From contig OX419755.1 of NCBI GenBank assembly GCA_948567375.1, positions 28,959,001 to 29,023,000 of the forward strand: a stretch of DNA of 64,000 nucleotides, in the 5' to 3' direction. This DNA is from Lunularia cruciata. Its lineage: Eukaryota; Streptophyta; Marchantiopsida; Lunulariales; Lunulariaceae. The notes beneath the pieces are model-generated. The model did not search any database and had not been told where the DNA came from. It saw only the letters and a program-made list of their open reading frames with translations. Each line of letters starts with the position of its first letter. Position 1 is the first letter of the stretch. Of the stretch, positions 21,847 through 32,368 are shown one piece after another. The translations under genes were made by a program, and so were the position numbers.

Positions 21847-23960
21847 ATGGGAGTTCAAAATCTCATGACTTTCCAAGTCTTGAAGGATTCAAGCTATGAC
21901 TTACTTCTTGGGAGGCCATGGTTGAGAGCAGCATGCACAACTAATAGATGGCACAAAGGGTACTTGAGGACTGAACCATCAAACCATAGAGTCATAGTTC
22001 CTATGACTAACACCACCAACACTTCACATTCAAATACACCATCTTCTGATTATTGGGAATCAAATTCTGAAGAAAGAGCTTCAAGTGTGGACACAAGTAT
22101 GGAAGAGGAGACTTCCACAAAGGAGGATGAATCTAAATTTGATTCAGATGTGTATCCCTTGTGTGCTATTTATTTTTCACCTAAGCTAGAGGTTTTGAAG
22201 GACCCAAATAAATCACCATTGACACTTGAGGCGATAGAAAGGAGGTTATCTACCTACAAGTATGGTCCAAATGTTACCAAGGAAGAGAAGGTGAGATTTG
22301 AGGAGATTTTCCACAGTTCATCCATGTGTTTGCTTTCAGTTACAAGGATCTAAAGGAAGTCACCTTGGAGGAGCACAAGATTGAGGTGGAGTTACATGCA
22401 AGACTAGTCCGCCAAAAGCAACATCGCATTAGCCCACCAATAGCTTTGGTTGTGAAAGAGGAGATTGATAAGCTCAAGGAGGCAAGATTTATCTCTGAGG
22501 TGGAGAATTTAGAATGAGTGTCTCTAATTGTGATTGTGAAGAAAAAGAATGGCAATCTTTGGATATGTATGGATTACAAGAAACTCAATGTTGTTACCAA
22601 GAAAGACTACTATCCATTACCATTCATTGATGAGATCTTGGAGGAGGTTTTAGGTCATAAGAGGTATAGTTTTGGAGATGGTTATAGTGGATATAACCAA
22701 ATCAAGATTGCATCAGAGCATCAACAACTCACCACTTTCACCACACCTTGGTGAACTTATGCTTTCAAGGTCATGCCTTTTAGGCTTTGCAATACTTCAA
22801 CCAAATTCCAATGGTTCATAAACAAGGTATTTAAACCTTTCATTGGGAAATTTGTGAGAGACTTCATTGATAACTTTTGTGTCTATGGGAGAAAGGAAGA
22901 GCACTTTGAGCACCTAATCAAGGTCTTGCAATGCTTGGATGAGGTAAATGCATCACTCAACCTAGAGAAGTGCATTTTGGGATGTGAAGAAGGTCTTTTT
23001 TTGGAGCACATCATCTCCAAGGATGGAATAGTAGTTGATCCTAAGAAGGTGAGGAAAATCTCAAACCTTCCATTCCCTTCAAGCTTGACAAAGTTATGAT
23101 AATTCTTGGGGATGGTTGGGTACTATAGGAGGTTCATCTTCTCATTTTCCAACAAGGCTTATGCATTGACCATCTACATGAAGAAGGGTGTAGATTAAAT
23201 GGTGATTTTGAGAGACAACAAGGCTCTCAAAGCTTTTGAGTAGCTCAAGCAATCCCTTGTTGTAGCTCCAATTGTTGCTAAACTTGATTGGAGTAAGCCC
23301 ATCATCCTCTACACTGATGCTTCTAATGTAGCTATAGGATGCACTCTTAGTCAATTAGACCAAGATGGGCATGATCATCCAATAGCTTATGCTAGTAGGC
23401 AGATGGTTTTAGCAGAAAAGAACTACTCTGTCACATAGAGAGAAGGATTGGCAATGATCTTTGGTCTCAAGAAGTTTAGGCATTACTTGATTGGAGGGAA
23501 AGCCACCATTGTCACAGATCACAAGGCTTTGAAGTACATCTTCAACAAGCCTAATGTGGAAGGGAGGCTAGCAAGGTGAATGATACTCTTGTCTGAGTAT
23601 GACTACACCATTGAGGACAGGCCAGAAAAGAAACATGCAAATGCTGATTTTTTATCTAGGGCCTATGATCATGATGGAGATGAGTCAGTGGATGATTCCT
23701 TGGATGAGGAGCTCATGAAAATCTTAGTCACTCAAGAGGTTCCAATGGAGTATAAGGAGATTGTGGATTTGTGACAAGAGGTAACTATCCAGAAGGGTTG
23801 CATGCTAGGGAGAGGAGGGCCCTTGCATCAAGATCTAGACCTTACACAATGGTGGAGGATTTTTTTTCACCAAGGAGCAGATGGTCTACTTTGAAGAGTA
23901 GGGGGTAAAGAAGAGTCTATCTTACTCATAAAGGAGTTTCATGAAGGTTTAGTGAGTGGA
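21847..23960 (+). pseudogene. B reverse transcriptase and RNase H (decayed)
   Basis: RT motifs run in order: 'WICMDYKKLN' (22560), 'YPLPFIDEILE' (22612), 'DGYSGYNQI' (22677), 'MPFRLCN' (22773) and the active site near 22870, which reads FIDN instead of FIDD. RNase H follows with 'TDASNVAIGCTLSQLDQ' (23320), 'TDHKALKYIFNKPNVEG' (23517) and 'HANADFLSR' (23635). Stops include 22514-22516, 23097-23099 and TAG near 23438. The last bases before D belong to the zinc-binding start of integrase. Confidence 0.85.
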
Positions 23961-24708
23961 TGTAATACTCCGAGGACAAGAGAAGAGAGAAAACACAGAT
24001 TGCACACTCAAACATTCGATGCTCCAAGGGAGCACCTTCTCTTTATTCTCTTTATTTATTATGACAAAGAGGATCTCCTCCAAGGAAGCTCCACCATAGG
24101 ATTAGGCACAGATAGGTGACATGTCAGCAAGCTCCACCCTTGGATTACTTACTTGGATGGGTGACCTGTCTGGTCTAGGTCCTATCTGGTTGGTCAAACA
24201 AGCTTTGACTGGAGGGAATCTTTTAGGGAATCTTCCTGTAGGAATCTCAGAATCACCTGAGTAAGGTACCGTCGGAAAGCTCTCAACGAGACAAAGCAGA
24301 GGGGGAGGGAAGGCCAGCCTTTCATCTATTGGGGGGGGGAATGTGCACATTTTTGAGGCCTAATTCATCCGTTTAGGCCTCCAAAATTGCCTTCAAAGAT
24401 TTTAAGCATATTTCGGTTCCTACTCTATTAGTAGAAGTCCTCTTTTGGTGATATCTCTTTCTAATCTGTTTAGTCCATCATGTGGAACATCCTTCCAGAT
24501 GTTACCAAACCAATTCTCACCTTTCAATCATATGTCTAGCTATTGGTTTTAAGGTTCTCAAGTCTATTTTGGTTCTGCCCTATTAGTAGAAGTACTCTTT
24601 TGGTGATACTTCTATCTGATCTATTTTGACCATCATGTATAACATCATTCTAGATGTTACCAAACCGAATTTCACATCTAGATCATATGGCTAACCCTTG
24701 GTATTACA
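23961..24708 (-). repeat. D 3' LTR
   Basis: It is 748 bp and begins (plus strand) TGTAATACTCC, ending GGTATTACA. It differs from the 5' LTR by scattered substitutions and a few short indels, for example near 24040. Confidence 0.92.
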
Positions 24709-24724
24709 GACCTCCCTCCTTTTA
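24709..24724 (-). promoter_or_regulatory. D polypurine tract
   Basis: On the minus strand AAAAGGAGGGAGGTC lies directly before the 3' LTR. This is the expected place and composition for the primer of plus-strand synthesis. Confidence 0.8.
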
Positions 24725-26109
24725 AGACGCAACGTCCTCATTGTGCAATTGTTGCTCAAATGCTTGCACCAACACCGGTGCATGTGCCAAATTGGCAGCG
24801 GGTTCCCAGGTTGCTTCATAGAGGGGGTAACCTTTCCATTGTACTAGATATTCCACCCACAGATGGTGAGTACCACGCATGCGCGGAGAATCCGCTCCAC
24901 TTCATATTCCTCTGTGCCATCAATGACTGTCGGACAAGGTCGAATGTCATGTGTGGAAGTACCTTGGCCTGATCGGGGAGCATATCTGCATAATAGGGAG
25001 ACATGGAACACTGGATGGATCTTCATGTGTGGTGGTAGCTCAAGGTGATAGGCCACAACGCCAATGTGACGAAGAATCGAGAAAGGCCCAATAAAACAAG
25101 GTTTGAGCTTACGAGATCCAACTAATGTGAGGTTGGTTGTTGATAGCCACACTTGATCCCCAACATTGAACTCCATGTGCCGATGGTGTGCATCAGCATA
25201 CTGCTTTTGTTGATTTTGCGCAATCTGTAACTTGTGCTTGGCGCTCTTCACACCTTGTTGGATTCTAGAAACAAATGTGTTGACTGCATCAACCTTGGTA
25301 GTCAATGGACGGATCTTCATCAAGCTAGAAGGTGTGAAGGGATGCTCACCATACATGAGGAAGAACGGAGTGACCTGGGTGGAGGCATTCACTGAATTGT
25401 TGTAAGCAAATTCCACCAACGGTAGTAGGGTGTCCCACCTCTCTTGCTCTTCTAAGGTGAAGCCGCGTAACATGTCTTCAATCGTGCGATTAGCCCACTC
25501 TGTTTGGCCATTTGTTTGTGGGTGGTAAGCTGTAGACATGGCCAACTTGGTTTTGAAGAAACCAAAGAGTGTTTGCCAAAACAAACTGGTGAATTGGGTG
25601 CCTCTATCGGTGATGAGTACTCTAGACAAGCCATAGTGAGCAAAGACTGCATCTAAGTATAGTTGAGCTAGTTGTGGAGCGGTCACCTCCTTGGTGGTAG
25701 GGCGTACATGAATCATTTTGCTGAGCCGGTCCACAAAGACCACAATGGAGTCAAACCCTGAGGTGGTCTTGGGTAATTCACAGATGAGATCCATACTCAC
25801 TTGTTCCCAACGTTGGGTAGGAGTGGGAAGAGGTTGAAGGAGCCCTGCAGGAGCTTGATTAGAAGCTTTGTTCTGTTGAAAAAGTAGGCAGCTACGCACA
25901 TAGTCCATCACATTGTTGCTCATCTTGGGCCAATAGTAATGGCGCTTGACTGCCACCAAGGTCTTGTCCACTCCAACATGAGCTGCAATGGCCGAATCAT
26001 GACATTCCGCTAGAATGGTGGTGTGTAATTTTGGGACATTTGGGATCCACAATCGACCCTCCCAAAAGGTGAGTCCTTGGGTGCTGGTGACACCTTTGGA
26101 CAATTTCAC
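24725..26109 (-). pseudogene. D integrase with C-terminal chromodomain
   Basis: The open frame 26109-24844 (421 aa) covers the zinc-binding start ('HHYYW'-type His region, with 'CLLF' where the second Cys is changed to Phe) and a complete core: Asp in 'SMDLI', Asp in 'ITDRGTQF', Glu in 'TNGQTEWANR'. It ends with 'EEYEVERIL', the first strand of a chromodomain. A frameshift near 24855 moves the rest into another frame, where 'YLVQWKGYP', 'ATWEPAANL' follow to a stop at 24725-24727. Chromodomains bind methylated histone H3 and steer insertion in this clade. Apart from the shift and the Cys change the protein is full length. Confidence 0.88.
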
Positions 26110-26764
26110 TTCACAATCTGTGGGTCAGTTTTTGTAGCAGCTAGAATCTCTTGCCAGAATTCAGGGTTAATCTTAACCTCTACCACCAAGTTGTTGGCCA
26201 TTGGCATGCGGGTGAATGCATCTGCAAGTTGCTTCTTACCTTCCACGTAGGTGATTGTCATGTTGAAGCGTTGTCGCCACTTTGCCCACCGAATTTGGCG
26301 ATGAGATAGATCCTTTTGCGTCTCGAGGTAGACTAGAGGTATGTGGTCTGTCTCTACTACAAATGCCTTCTCGCCCAAGTAGTGCTTCTAATGCTTGGTT
26401 GCTAGAACAATGGCCAGCTCTTCTCATTCTATGGTGTGGTAGTTGCGCTCTGCCGGTAGCAAATTTTGAGAGAAATATGCAATTGGATGCCATCCGTCAT
26501 GCCACTCTTGTTGTAGGACTGCTCCTATTGCTACGCCTGATGCATCCGTAGCCAACTTGATTGGATGTTTTGGGTCATACCATTCAAGATTGGTGCATGT
26601 AGCAAGGCGGCCTTCAATTCTTGAAAGGCCAACTCTTGTGCAGTTCCCCATGTCCACTTCTTCCCCTTGCCAAGTAGTGCCGTTAAAGGCTGTGCAACCT
26701 TGGAGAAGTCCTTGACAAATCTACGATAGAATCCTATCAACCCCAAGAAGCTCTTAAGTTGAGT
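26106..26764 (-). pseudogene. D RNase H (decayed)
   Basis: It follows RT directly. 'YRRFVKDFSKVAQPL' (26720) precedes a frameshift near 26600. Then 'LATDASGVAIGAVLQQ' carries the first catalytic Asp, and 'YFSQNLLPAERNYHTIE' ends at a TGA near 26425. The part 26378-26106 contains 'ETDHIPLVYLETQKDL' and 'LADAFTRMP'. All parts of a gypsy RNase H are present but in three frames. Confidence 0.85.
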
Positions 26765-27895
26765 CTAATCTTCTGGGGCACTCCATTTTTGAATGACCTC
26801 TATTTTATCTGTCAATACTTGAATGCCTTCTGCACTTACTCTATGCCCTAAGTAGTCTACTTCAGACTTGCCAAACTCACACTTTGAGATTTTGGCGTAC
26901 AACTGATTATGTCTTAGAATCTTGAGGACCTCTTGTAGATGTTGTTTGTGTTCTGTCATCGTGCTACTATATACTAAGATATCATCCAAGAAGACGATAA
27001 CAGAATTATCTAAGTATGGACAAAATATGTCATTCATTAGGCTCATGAAAGTGGCAGGCGCATTGGTGAGGCCAAAAGGCATCACAAGATACTCAAAATG
27101 GCCATACCTGGTTCGAAAGGCAATTTTGTATGCATCCTCCTCTGCAATTCGGATTTGATTGTAACCGCTCCGCAAGTCCAGTTTGGTGAAGTATCTTGCT
27201 CCATGGAGTTGATCAAACAGGTCATCCATGCGAGGTAAGGGGTATTTGTTCTTCACTGTTTGCTGATTGAGACCCTGATAGTCAATGCACATGCGCATTG
27301 TACCATCCTTCTTCTTCACAAACAAGACAGGGGCCCCATATGGTGATACGCTAGGTTGGATGAACCCTTTCTGTAGCATCTCCTCAATTTGAGTCTTACA
27401 CTCCTCCAACTCATGAGGTGATAGGCGATATGGGGCCTTACAAGGAGGTGTCTTCCCTGGGAGTGTCTCTATTTTGTGATCTACTCGCCTTTTAGGTGGT
27501 AATCCTGAGGGTAGATCATCAGGAAAGACATCTTGAAACTCATCCACCACATCCTTCAATTTCTCAGGAATTTGTCCAGCGAGTTGTGCACTTTGGACTT
27601 CTCTTATTAGACCCATAAAACATCTATTGGTCTTACAAACAATTGTCGTCCCTACGACATATAGAGGCAGTTTCTGCCTGTGTGATTTTTCTTTAACCCC
27701 AATGATTGACCATTGGTGGGTTCTCACTACTTTCTTCCTCCAATCCACCATTGGGTTGTACTGCTCCATCCATGGCATGCCTAAAATTGCATCATAACGG
27801 GCTAACTGTATCACTCGCCACTCAATTGCTTCCTGATATTCTCCTACAGAGAGGGTTACCCGTCTAGGTAATGATTCAATCCTCTGTTTGCCCAT
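26765..27895 (-). CDS. D reverse transcriptase with end of protease, intact stretch
   Basis: This is an open reading frame of 376 aa. The first 120 residues are the end of the protease and linker. RT follows: '[11 protein letters not shown]', '[19 protein letters not shown]', '[13 protein letters not shown]', '[12 protein letters not shown]', '[12 protein letters not shown]', catalytic FLDD near 26990-27000, and '[13 protein letters not shown]'. Every RT block is present with normal catalytic residues. The frame ends at a TAG that stands where a Gln codon is expected, directly before RNase H. As part of a broken polyprotein it is unlikely to act, but it is the most complete enzyme in the window. 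Confidence 0.85.
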   Translation of the reverse strand: MGKQRIESLPRRVTLSVGEYQEAIEWRVIQLARYDAILGMPWMEQYNPMVDWRKKVVRTHQWSIIGVKEKSHRQKLPLYVVGTTIVCKTNRCFMGLIREVQSAQLAGQIPEKLKDVVDEFQDVFPDDLPSGLPPKRRVDHKIETLPGKTPPCKAPYRLSPHELEECKTQIEEMLQKGFIQPSVSPYGAPVLFVKKKDGTMRMCIDYQGLNQQTVKNKYPLPRMDDLFDQLHGARYFTKLDLRSGYNQIRIAEEDAYKIAFRTRYGHFEYLVMPFGLTNAPATFMSLMNDIFCPYLDNSVIVFLDDILVYSSTMTEHKQHLQEVLKILRHNQLYAKISKCEFGKSEVDYLGHRVSAEGIQVLTDKIEVIQKWSAPED

Positions 27896-28148
27896 TTGGT
27901 AACTCTACTTCTTCACTTCTATCTCTCTCTAGATCCATTCCCAAGCTTATTGCAACAGAGCGAGACAAGAAATTCTCTATTGCTCCCGGATCTATTAATA
28001 CTCTCACTTGATTACCTTCTAGGATTCCATTCATGACAATCAATTGTGAGGTTGCCTTTCGGGATCTTTGCACCTTATTCTTCTTCCTTCCCTTGCTTCT
28101 CTGCTTCCTTATTGAGCCAGTAAGGCCGCAATGTACATTTATTGGCAA
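27876..28148 (-). pseudogene. D protease, N-terminal part
   Basis: The aspartic protease start is 'VRVLIDPGAIENFLSRSVA', where the usual D-S/T-G-A triad reads D-P-G-A. It overlaps the next frame by 20 bases, which marks a frameshift. The Arg/Lys-rich segment before it (28090-28148) links to Gag. Confidence 0.75.
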
Positions 28149-28199
28149 TCTTTGTTTTCCGAAGTGGTTTCCACCTCCTCCTCTTCAATGTGCCTCTCC

Positions 28200-29227
28200 A
28201 TGTTGTTCAAAGATCGCCTGTATGAAGGCCGAGGGCCTCTAGGGAAATGACTGCAACAATTGGTAGATATGTGCCCAATACGGCCACAATTGTAACAACG
28301 GCGTTGTTCTCCTCGAGTCCCTTCTCCTTGTGGGACTCCATCTCTTCGTTCTTCTACCCGTCTCCGCTCTCCTTGAAGCGGCCGTGCTCCTTGATCCTAG
28401 AATCAAAGGTTGCCCAATTCCATCGGTACTGGTCCACCCATGTGTGGCATTTCTGCCCGATAATGTTGAGGTGGAACTACTCCTTCACCTCCACCTAATG
28501 CTCCGGCTATTCTCTGCGCACAAGCAATAGCTTCAAATACCGTGCAAGGGTTTTGCACCATGACTTCTTGGCAAATCCGCTCTTTCAACCCTCGTTTGAA
28601 ATTGTCGAGAGCCTCGGCTGGACTCATGTCGGTAATTGCGACTTGTAGATCCAGAAATGCCTCCACATACTCTTGTATGCTATTCTTCTGTCTCAATCCC
28701 CATAGTCGGGTTCAAGCCATCTGCACAGAATCCACCGATTGGAAATTCTTCAGCAGTCCTTCTTGCATTGTTGTCCATGTGACCTCCCTTCTCTCTGCCA
28801 GCATGGATCATTCCCAAGCATCATACCATGTAAGGGCTTTATTGGTCAAGTACCCACATGCAAACACGCTTGTAGCATGCTCTGTGATCTCTGTTGAGAA
28901 CAATCAAAAATATCTATTCATTCTCGAGATCCAATTCTCCACTACTCCCATCATACGCTGCCCCTTGTAAGGCTCGATGTTGCAGGTCTTCTTCATCCGG
29001 AGTAGCAATGTGGCTTCATTGTTGATAGGGTTCGTAGGCACGGGTGCCTCTCCAAGTACTTCAGTTGCAAGTATTGGGTTTTGAGACGGCTCTTCTTCTT
29101 GCATGGCTTGATCGTTCTTGAGAATCTGCACTTGACTTTGTAATGTCTCCATGGTCATCTTAATCTCTCAAAATTCATTCAACATCCCTTGCATTCCTTG
29201 CACCAGCTCTTGCAACTACGGATCCAT
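28200..29227 (-). pseudogene. D Gag with CCHC zinc knuckle (decayed)
   Basis: The frame begins near 29227 and includes 'METLQSQVQILKNDQA' (coiled-coil-like), 'MKKTCNIEPYKGQ', capsid sequence through 'YVEAFLDLQVAI' and 'FKRGLKERICQEVM' (28696-28403). The zinc knuckle Cys-x2-Cys-x4-His-x4-Cys is readable at 28248-28295 ('CYNCGRIGH'). Several stops, including those at 28904 and near 28710, break it. The order relative to protease is normal. Confidence 0.8.
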
Positions 29228-29815
29228 GGTTCCTGCAACACTCAATTGCTAACGTCTACTTCAATACAGAGTCAATATAATCACTCTGGAAGGCGCACAA
29301 ACTATCTGAACTACAATTGGGACCTCAGAAGCTATCACTCGTTGATAATACTCCTCACCAAAATTCCTAACCACAAAATCTCTAAACATCACTTTCGGCC
29401 TCACTACATAACAAATTTCTACTTGAGTGTTGAAAGGGAGAGGATTTGGGACATTCATATCCATATTATCATAATAGAATGTAGATCGTCAAATCCCACT
29501 CTCTGTCATATATTACCACAGGTAGGATCACCGCGTTTGGTGAGTTCATCACTCTGTCCATGAATTTTGCACCAAAGTGATAAACTAGCGATACTCTCAT
29601 CTGCTCACGCTGGATGTACATAACCTTGATGTGGAATGGGTTTGAGAATGGAAAGCTAGGTGCGTGAAATTGTCCCCCCGGCGCATCCATCCCATCCGCT
29701 CTCTAAAGTCCTTCCTAAGTCTAGCGATTACTCTATGTTCTCTACCTCAAATTACTCAGTTTCAGTGGTTCGTGCTATTCCAAGAGGGGTGATCCACTCT
29801 CTTGGACTAGAACAC

Positions 29816-29830
29816 TCGCTCTGATACCAT
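29816..29830 (-). promoter_or_regulatory. D primer-binding site (initiator Met tRNA type)
   Basis: The minus strand reads TGGTATCAGAGC one base after the 5' LTR. This is the common plant primer site complementary to the 3' end of initiator methionine tRNA. Confidence 0.92.
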
Positions 29831-30569
29831 TGTAATACTCCAAGGACAAGAGAAGAGAGAAAACATAGATTGCACTCAAAGATTCGATGCCCCAAGGGAG
29901 CACCTTCTCTTTATTATATAAACAAAGAGGATCTACTCCAAAGAAGCTCCACCATAGGATTAGGGACACAGATAGGTGACATGTCAGCAAGCTCCACCCT
30001 TGGATTACTTACTTGGATGGGTGACCTGTCTGGTCTAGGTCCTATCTGGTTGGTCAAACAAGCTTTGACCGGAGAGAATCTTTTAGGGAATCTTCCTGTA
30101 GGAATCTCAGAATCACGTGAGTAAGGTACCGTTGGAAAGCTCTTGACAAGACAAAGCAGAGAGGAGTGAAGGCCAGCCTATCCTCTATTGGGGGGGGGAA
30201 ATCTGCACATTTTCGAGGCCTAATTCATCCGTTTAGGCCTCCAAAATTGCCTTCAAAGATTTCAGGCATATTTCGGTTCCTACTCTATTAGTAGAAGTCC
30301 TCTTTTGGTGATACCTCTTTCTGATCTGTTTAGTCCATCATGTGGAACATCCTTCTAGATGTTACCAAACCAGTTCTCACCTTTAAATCATATGTCTAGC
30401 TATTGGTTCTAAGGTTCTCAAGTCCATTTCGGTTTCTGCCCGATTAGTAGAAGTACTCTTTTGGTGATACTTCTATCTGATCTATTTTGACTATCATGTA
30501 TAACATCATTCTAGATGTTACCAAACCGAATTTCACATCTAGATCATATGGCTAACCCTTGGTATTACA
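29831..30569 (-). repeat. D 5' LTR
   Basis: It is 739 bp with the same ends as the 3' LTR. A TATATAA box is present at about 29913-29920 and is damaged in the 3' LTR. Confidence 0.92.
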
Positions 30570-31626
30570 GCGGAGGACACTTTGCAAGAAAGGTCACTGC
30601 TTTCAAGATTCTAGATGTAGGTTACCATTGGAGAGGGATTTTCAAGGATTATCTTGATTATTGCAAAACTTGTCATGTTTTTCAAGCTTTTGCTAGAAAG
30701 TCTACTTCCACTCCACCACTTAGATCAATTCCATTATTAGGACCTTTTGAGAAGTGGTGAATTGATTTTGTAGGTCCTCTCAATAGAACCCCAAGGAAAA
30801 ATTGGTACATTGTGGCAGTTACCAATTACCTTACCAAGTGGGTTGAGGCTAGACCATTGAGCAACAAAAATGAAGATGAAGTGGGTAGATTTCTTTATGA
30901 ATGCATTATAACTAGGTTTGGATGCCCTTTGGAGTTGGTTGTTGATAGAGGAGGAGAGTTTACAGGAAGCATCACTATAGCTATGCTACTGTATTTCTCT
31001 TTCACACATAGAGTAACTACATTCTATAAGCCAAATTCCAATGGCTTGGCAGAGAGAACCAATCAGACCTTGTGCATGATGTTGGCCAAATATGCAAAAT
31101 TAGAGGGGGCTAAACATCATTGAGATAAGAAGATTCATACAATTTTGTGGGAGTATAGGACAACCATGAAGACTTCCACTAGATATTCTCTATTTCAATT
31201 GGTGTATGGTATTGAGTCTACCTTACCTATTCACTTTGATATTCCTACCTTCCAAAGCATTCATAGGAGATTGAAGAAAGCACAAGGAGGTGATGCAAAG
31301 AAGTCAAGGAAGGATCAACTCATGGAGTTGGAAGAGGCAAGAGTAGTTGTTATGGTTTGAGTAGAGCAAACCCAAAGGAAAAAAAGGGAGAGCTATGACA
31401 AGAGGCAAGGCAAGAAGAAGGTGGAGCCTTTCAAAGAAGGTGATAGGGTAATCTTGTTTGATTCCTTTTGATTCAAGAGAGTGCAAAAGAAGTTTTTTCT
31501 CAAGTACTTTGGACCTTTCATAGTGGAGAAGGTGTGGGGCAAGTACACTTATAATCTCAAGAAGTTGGGAAGAAGACAATTTGATAGGATTAACCATGAT
31601 AAGTTGAAAATGTATCATAGAAGGTA
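30570..31626 (+). pseudogene. B integrase (decayed)
   Basis: This continues the B element after D. The zinc-binding part has 'YHWRGIFKDYLDYCKTCHVFQ' near 30620-30680. 'GPFEKW' is followed by an in-frame TGA (30758-30760) and then 'IDFVGPLNRTPR'. The core has Asp in 'IDFVGP', Asp in 'VVDRGGEFTG' (30940) and Glu in 'GLAERTNQTL' (31045). The C-terminal domain runs to 'GKYTYNLKKLGRR' near 31575. The TGA after 'EKW' is also in both C integrase copies. Other breaks lie at 31121-31123 and 31358-31360. Confidence 0.85.
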
Positions 31627-31675
31627 GAGAGACCTGCACTTTGAGGACAAAGTGAAAACTTAGTCCGGGTGCAAG

Positions 31676-32368
31676 TGTAACATCCATTTGTGCATGTGTG
31701 TGGTATTGTGATATTTAGCTTAGTATAACAAGTACTTGAGAGATATTATATATATAGATAAATGATGGTTCTACATTATTCATGATTAGCTAAAGTTAGT
31801 CATAACTAAGATAGAGGGGACCTTACTTTAGAGGAAGTGGAAAAGATGACCACCATTATTTTGGATTCTAGTGTGTTGACTTGGTATTATTCCTAGGTGT
31901 TTGGCTTTGAGGAAAGAGTTGAGAACTCTTGGGTCCACAAGCCCTTTTGTTTTGGATTCTTTTATAGTCCAAGGATAGCCCATGTGAAGGAAACCTTGAC
32001 TTAGTCATTGGGTCAAAATATGATCACATGCTTAGTGGAATATGCATATATGGATAGATATTCCTTTATACTTTTTGACTTTACTTGACTTTTAGCCTAG
32101 TAACTTGAGTTACTTTGGTAAATAGTAACTTTAGTGTTTATACTTGTTTATTTCACAAGTATAAACAAGAGATGAGGAGGTACTCATCATCCTTTTGTTT
32201 GCAACTATCTTTCTCTCATTGAGTTCTCTAGTGAACAATGTCTTGAGTCTTGGAGTGTTAGCCTTGGAGAAGTATGATGGAGTTGGGGTTCTTTGCCTTC
32301 TTAGTCCATGGTACGCTACTATAATAGCCATCAGAGGTTCATCCTGAGAGAGAGACAGGCCGGCTCAT
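31676..32368 (+). repeat. B 3' LTR
   Basis: It is 693 bp, starting TGTAACATCC and ending CCGGCTCAT. The sequence just before it (GTCCGGGTGCAAG) is not a classic purine tract. C has a related but altered sequence at this place. Confidence 0.88.

Larger units (their letters stand above)
23961..30569 (-). mobile_element. Chromovirus D (Ty3/gypsy with chromodomain)
   Basis: This 6609-bp element lies inside the B integrase region. LTRs are 23961-24708 and 29831-30569. The ends form the inverted repeat TGTAATAC/GTATTACA. Target duplication is GTGGA (23956-23960) and GCGGA (30570-30574), one mismatch. C keeps the uninterrupted sequence at the matching site (near 39070). Gag, zinc knuckle, protease, RT, RNase H, integrase and chromodomain follow on the minus strand. 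It is the best-preserved element here, with similar LTRs and only a few stops and frameshifts. Confidence 0.92.
18402..32368 (+). mobile_element. Ty3/gypsy element B (Athila/Tat-like), interrupted by D
   Basis: B is bounded by LTRs 18402-19087 and 31676-32368 and by the exact target duplication AGACC (18397-18401 and 32369-32373). It sits inside A2. Without chromovirus D (23961-30569) it is about 7.35 kb. The order LTR, primer site, leader with a remnant of an upstream ORF, Gag, protease, RT, RNase H, integrase, LTR is visible. RT has the 'DGYSGYNQI' motif shared with Athila/Tat, there is no chromodomain, and the primer site resembles the Asp-tRNA type of that group. It is dead: stops, shifts and a changed RT active site. 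Confidence 0.85.

Noticed and set aside
28542-28970. 142-residue plus-strand frame
   Set aside because: It lies opposite the Gag region of D and is explained as its antisense shadow.
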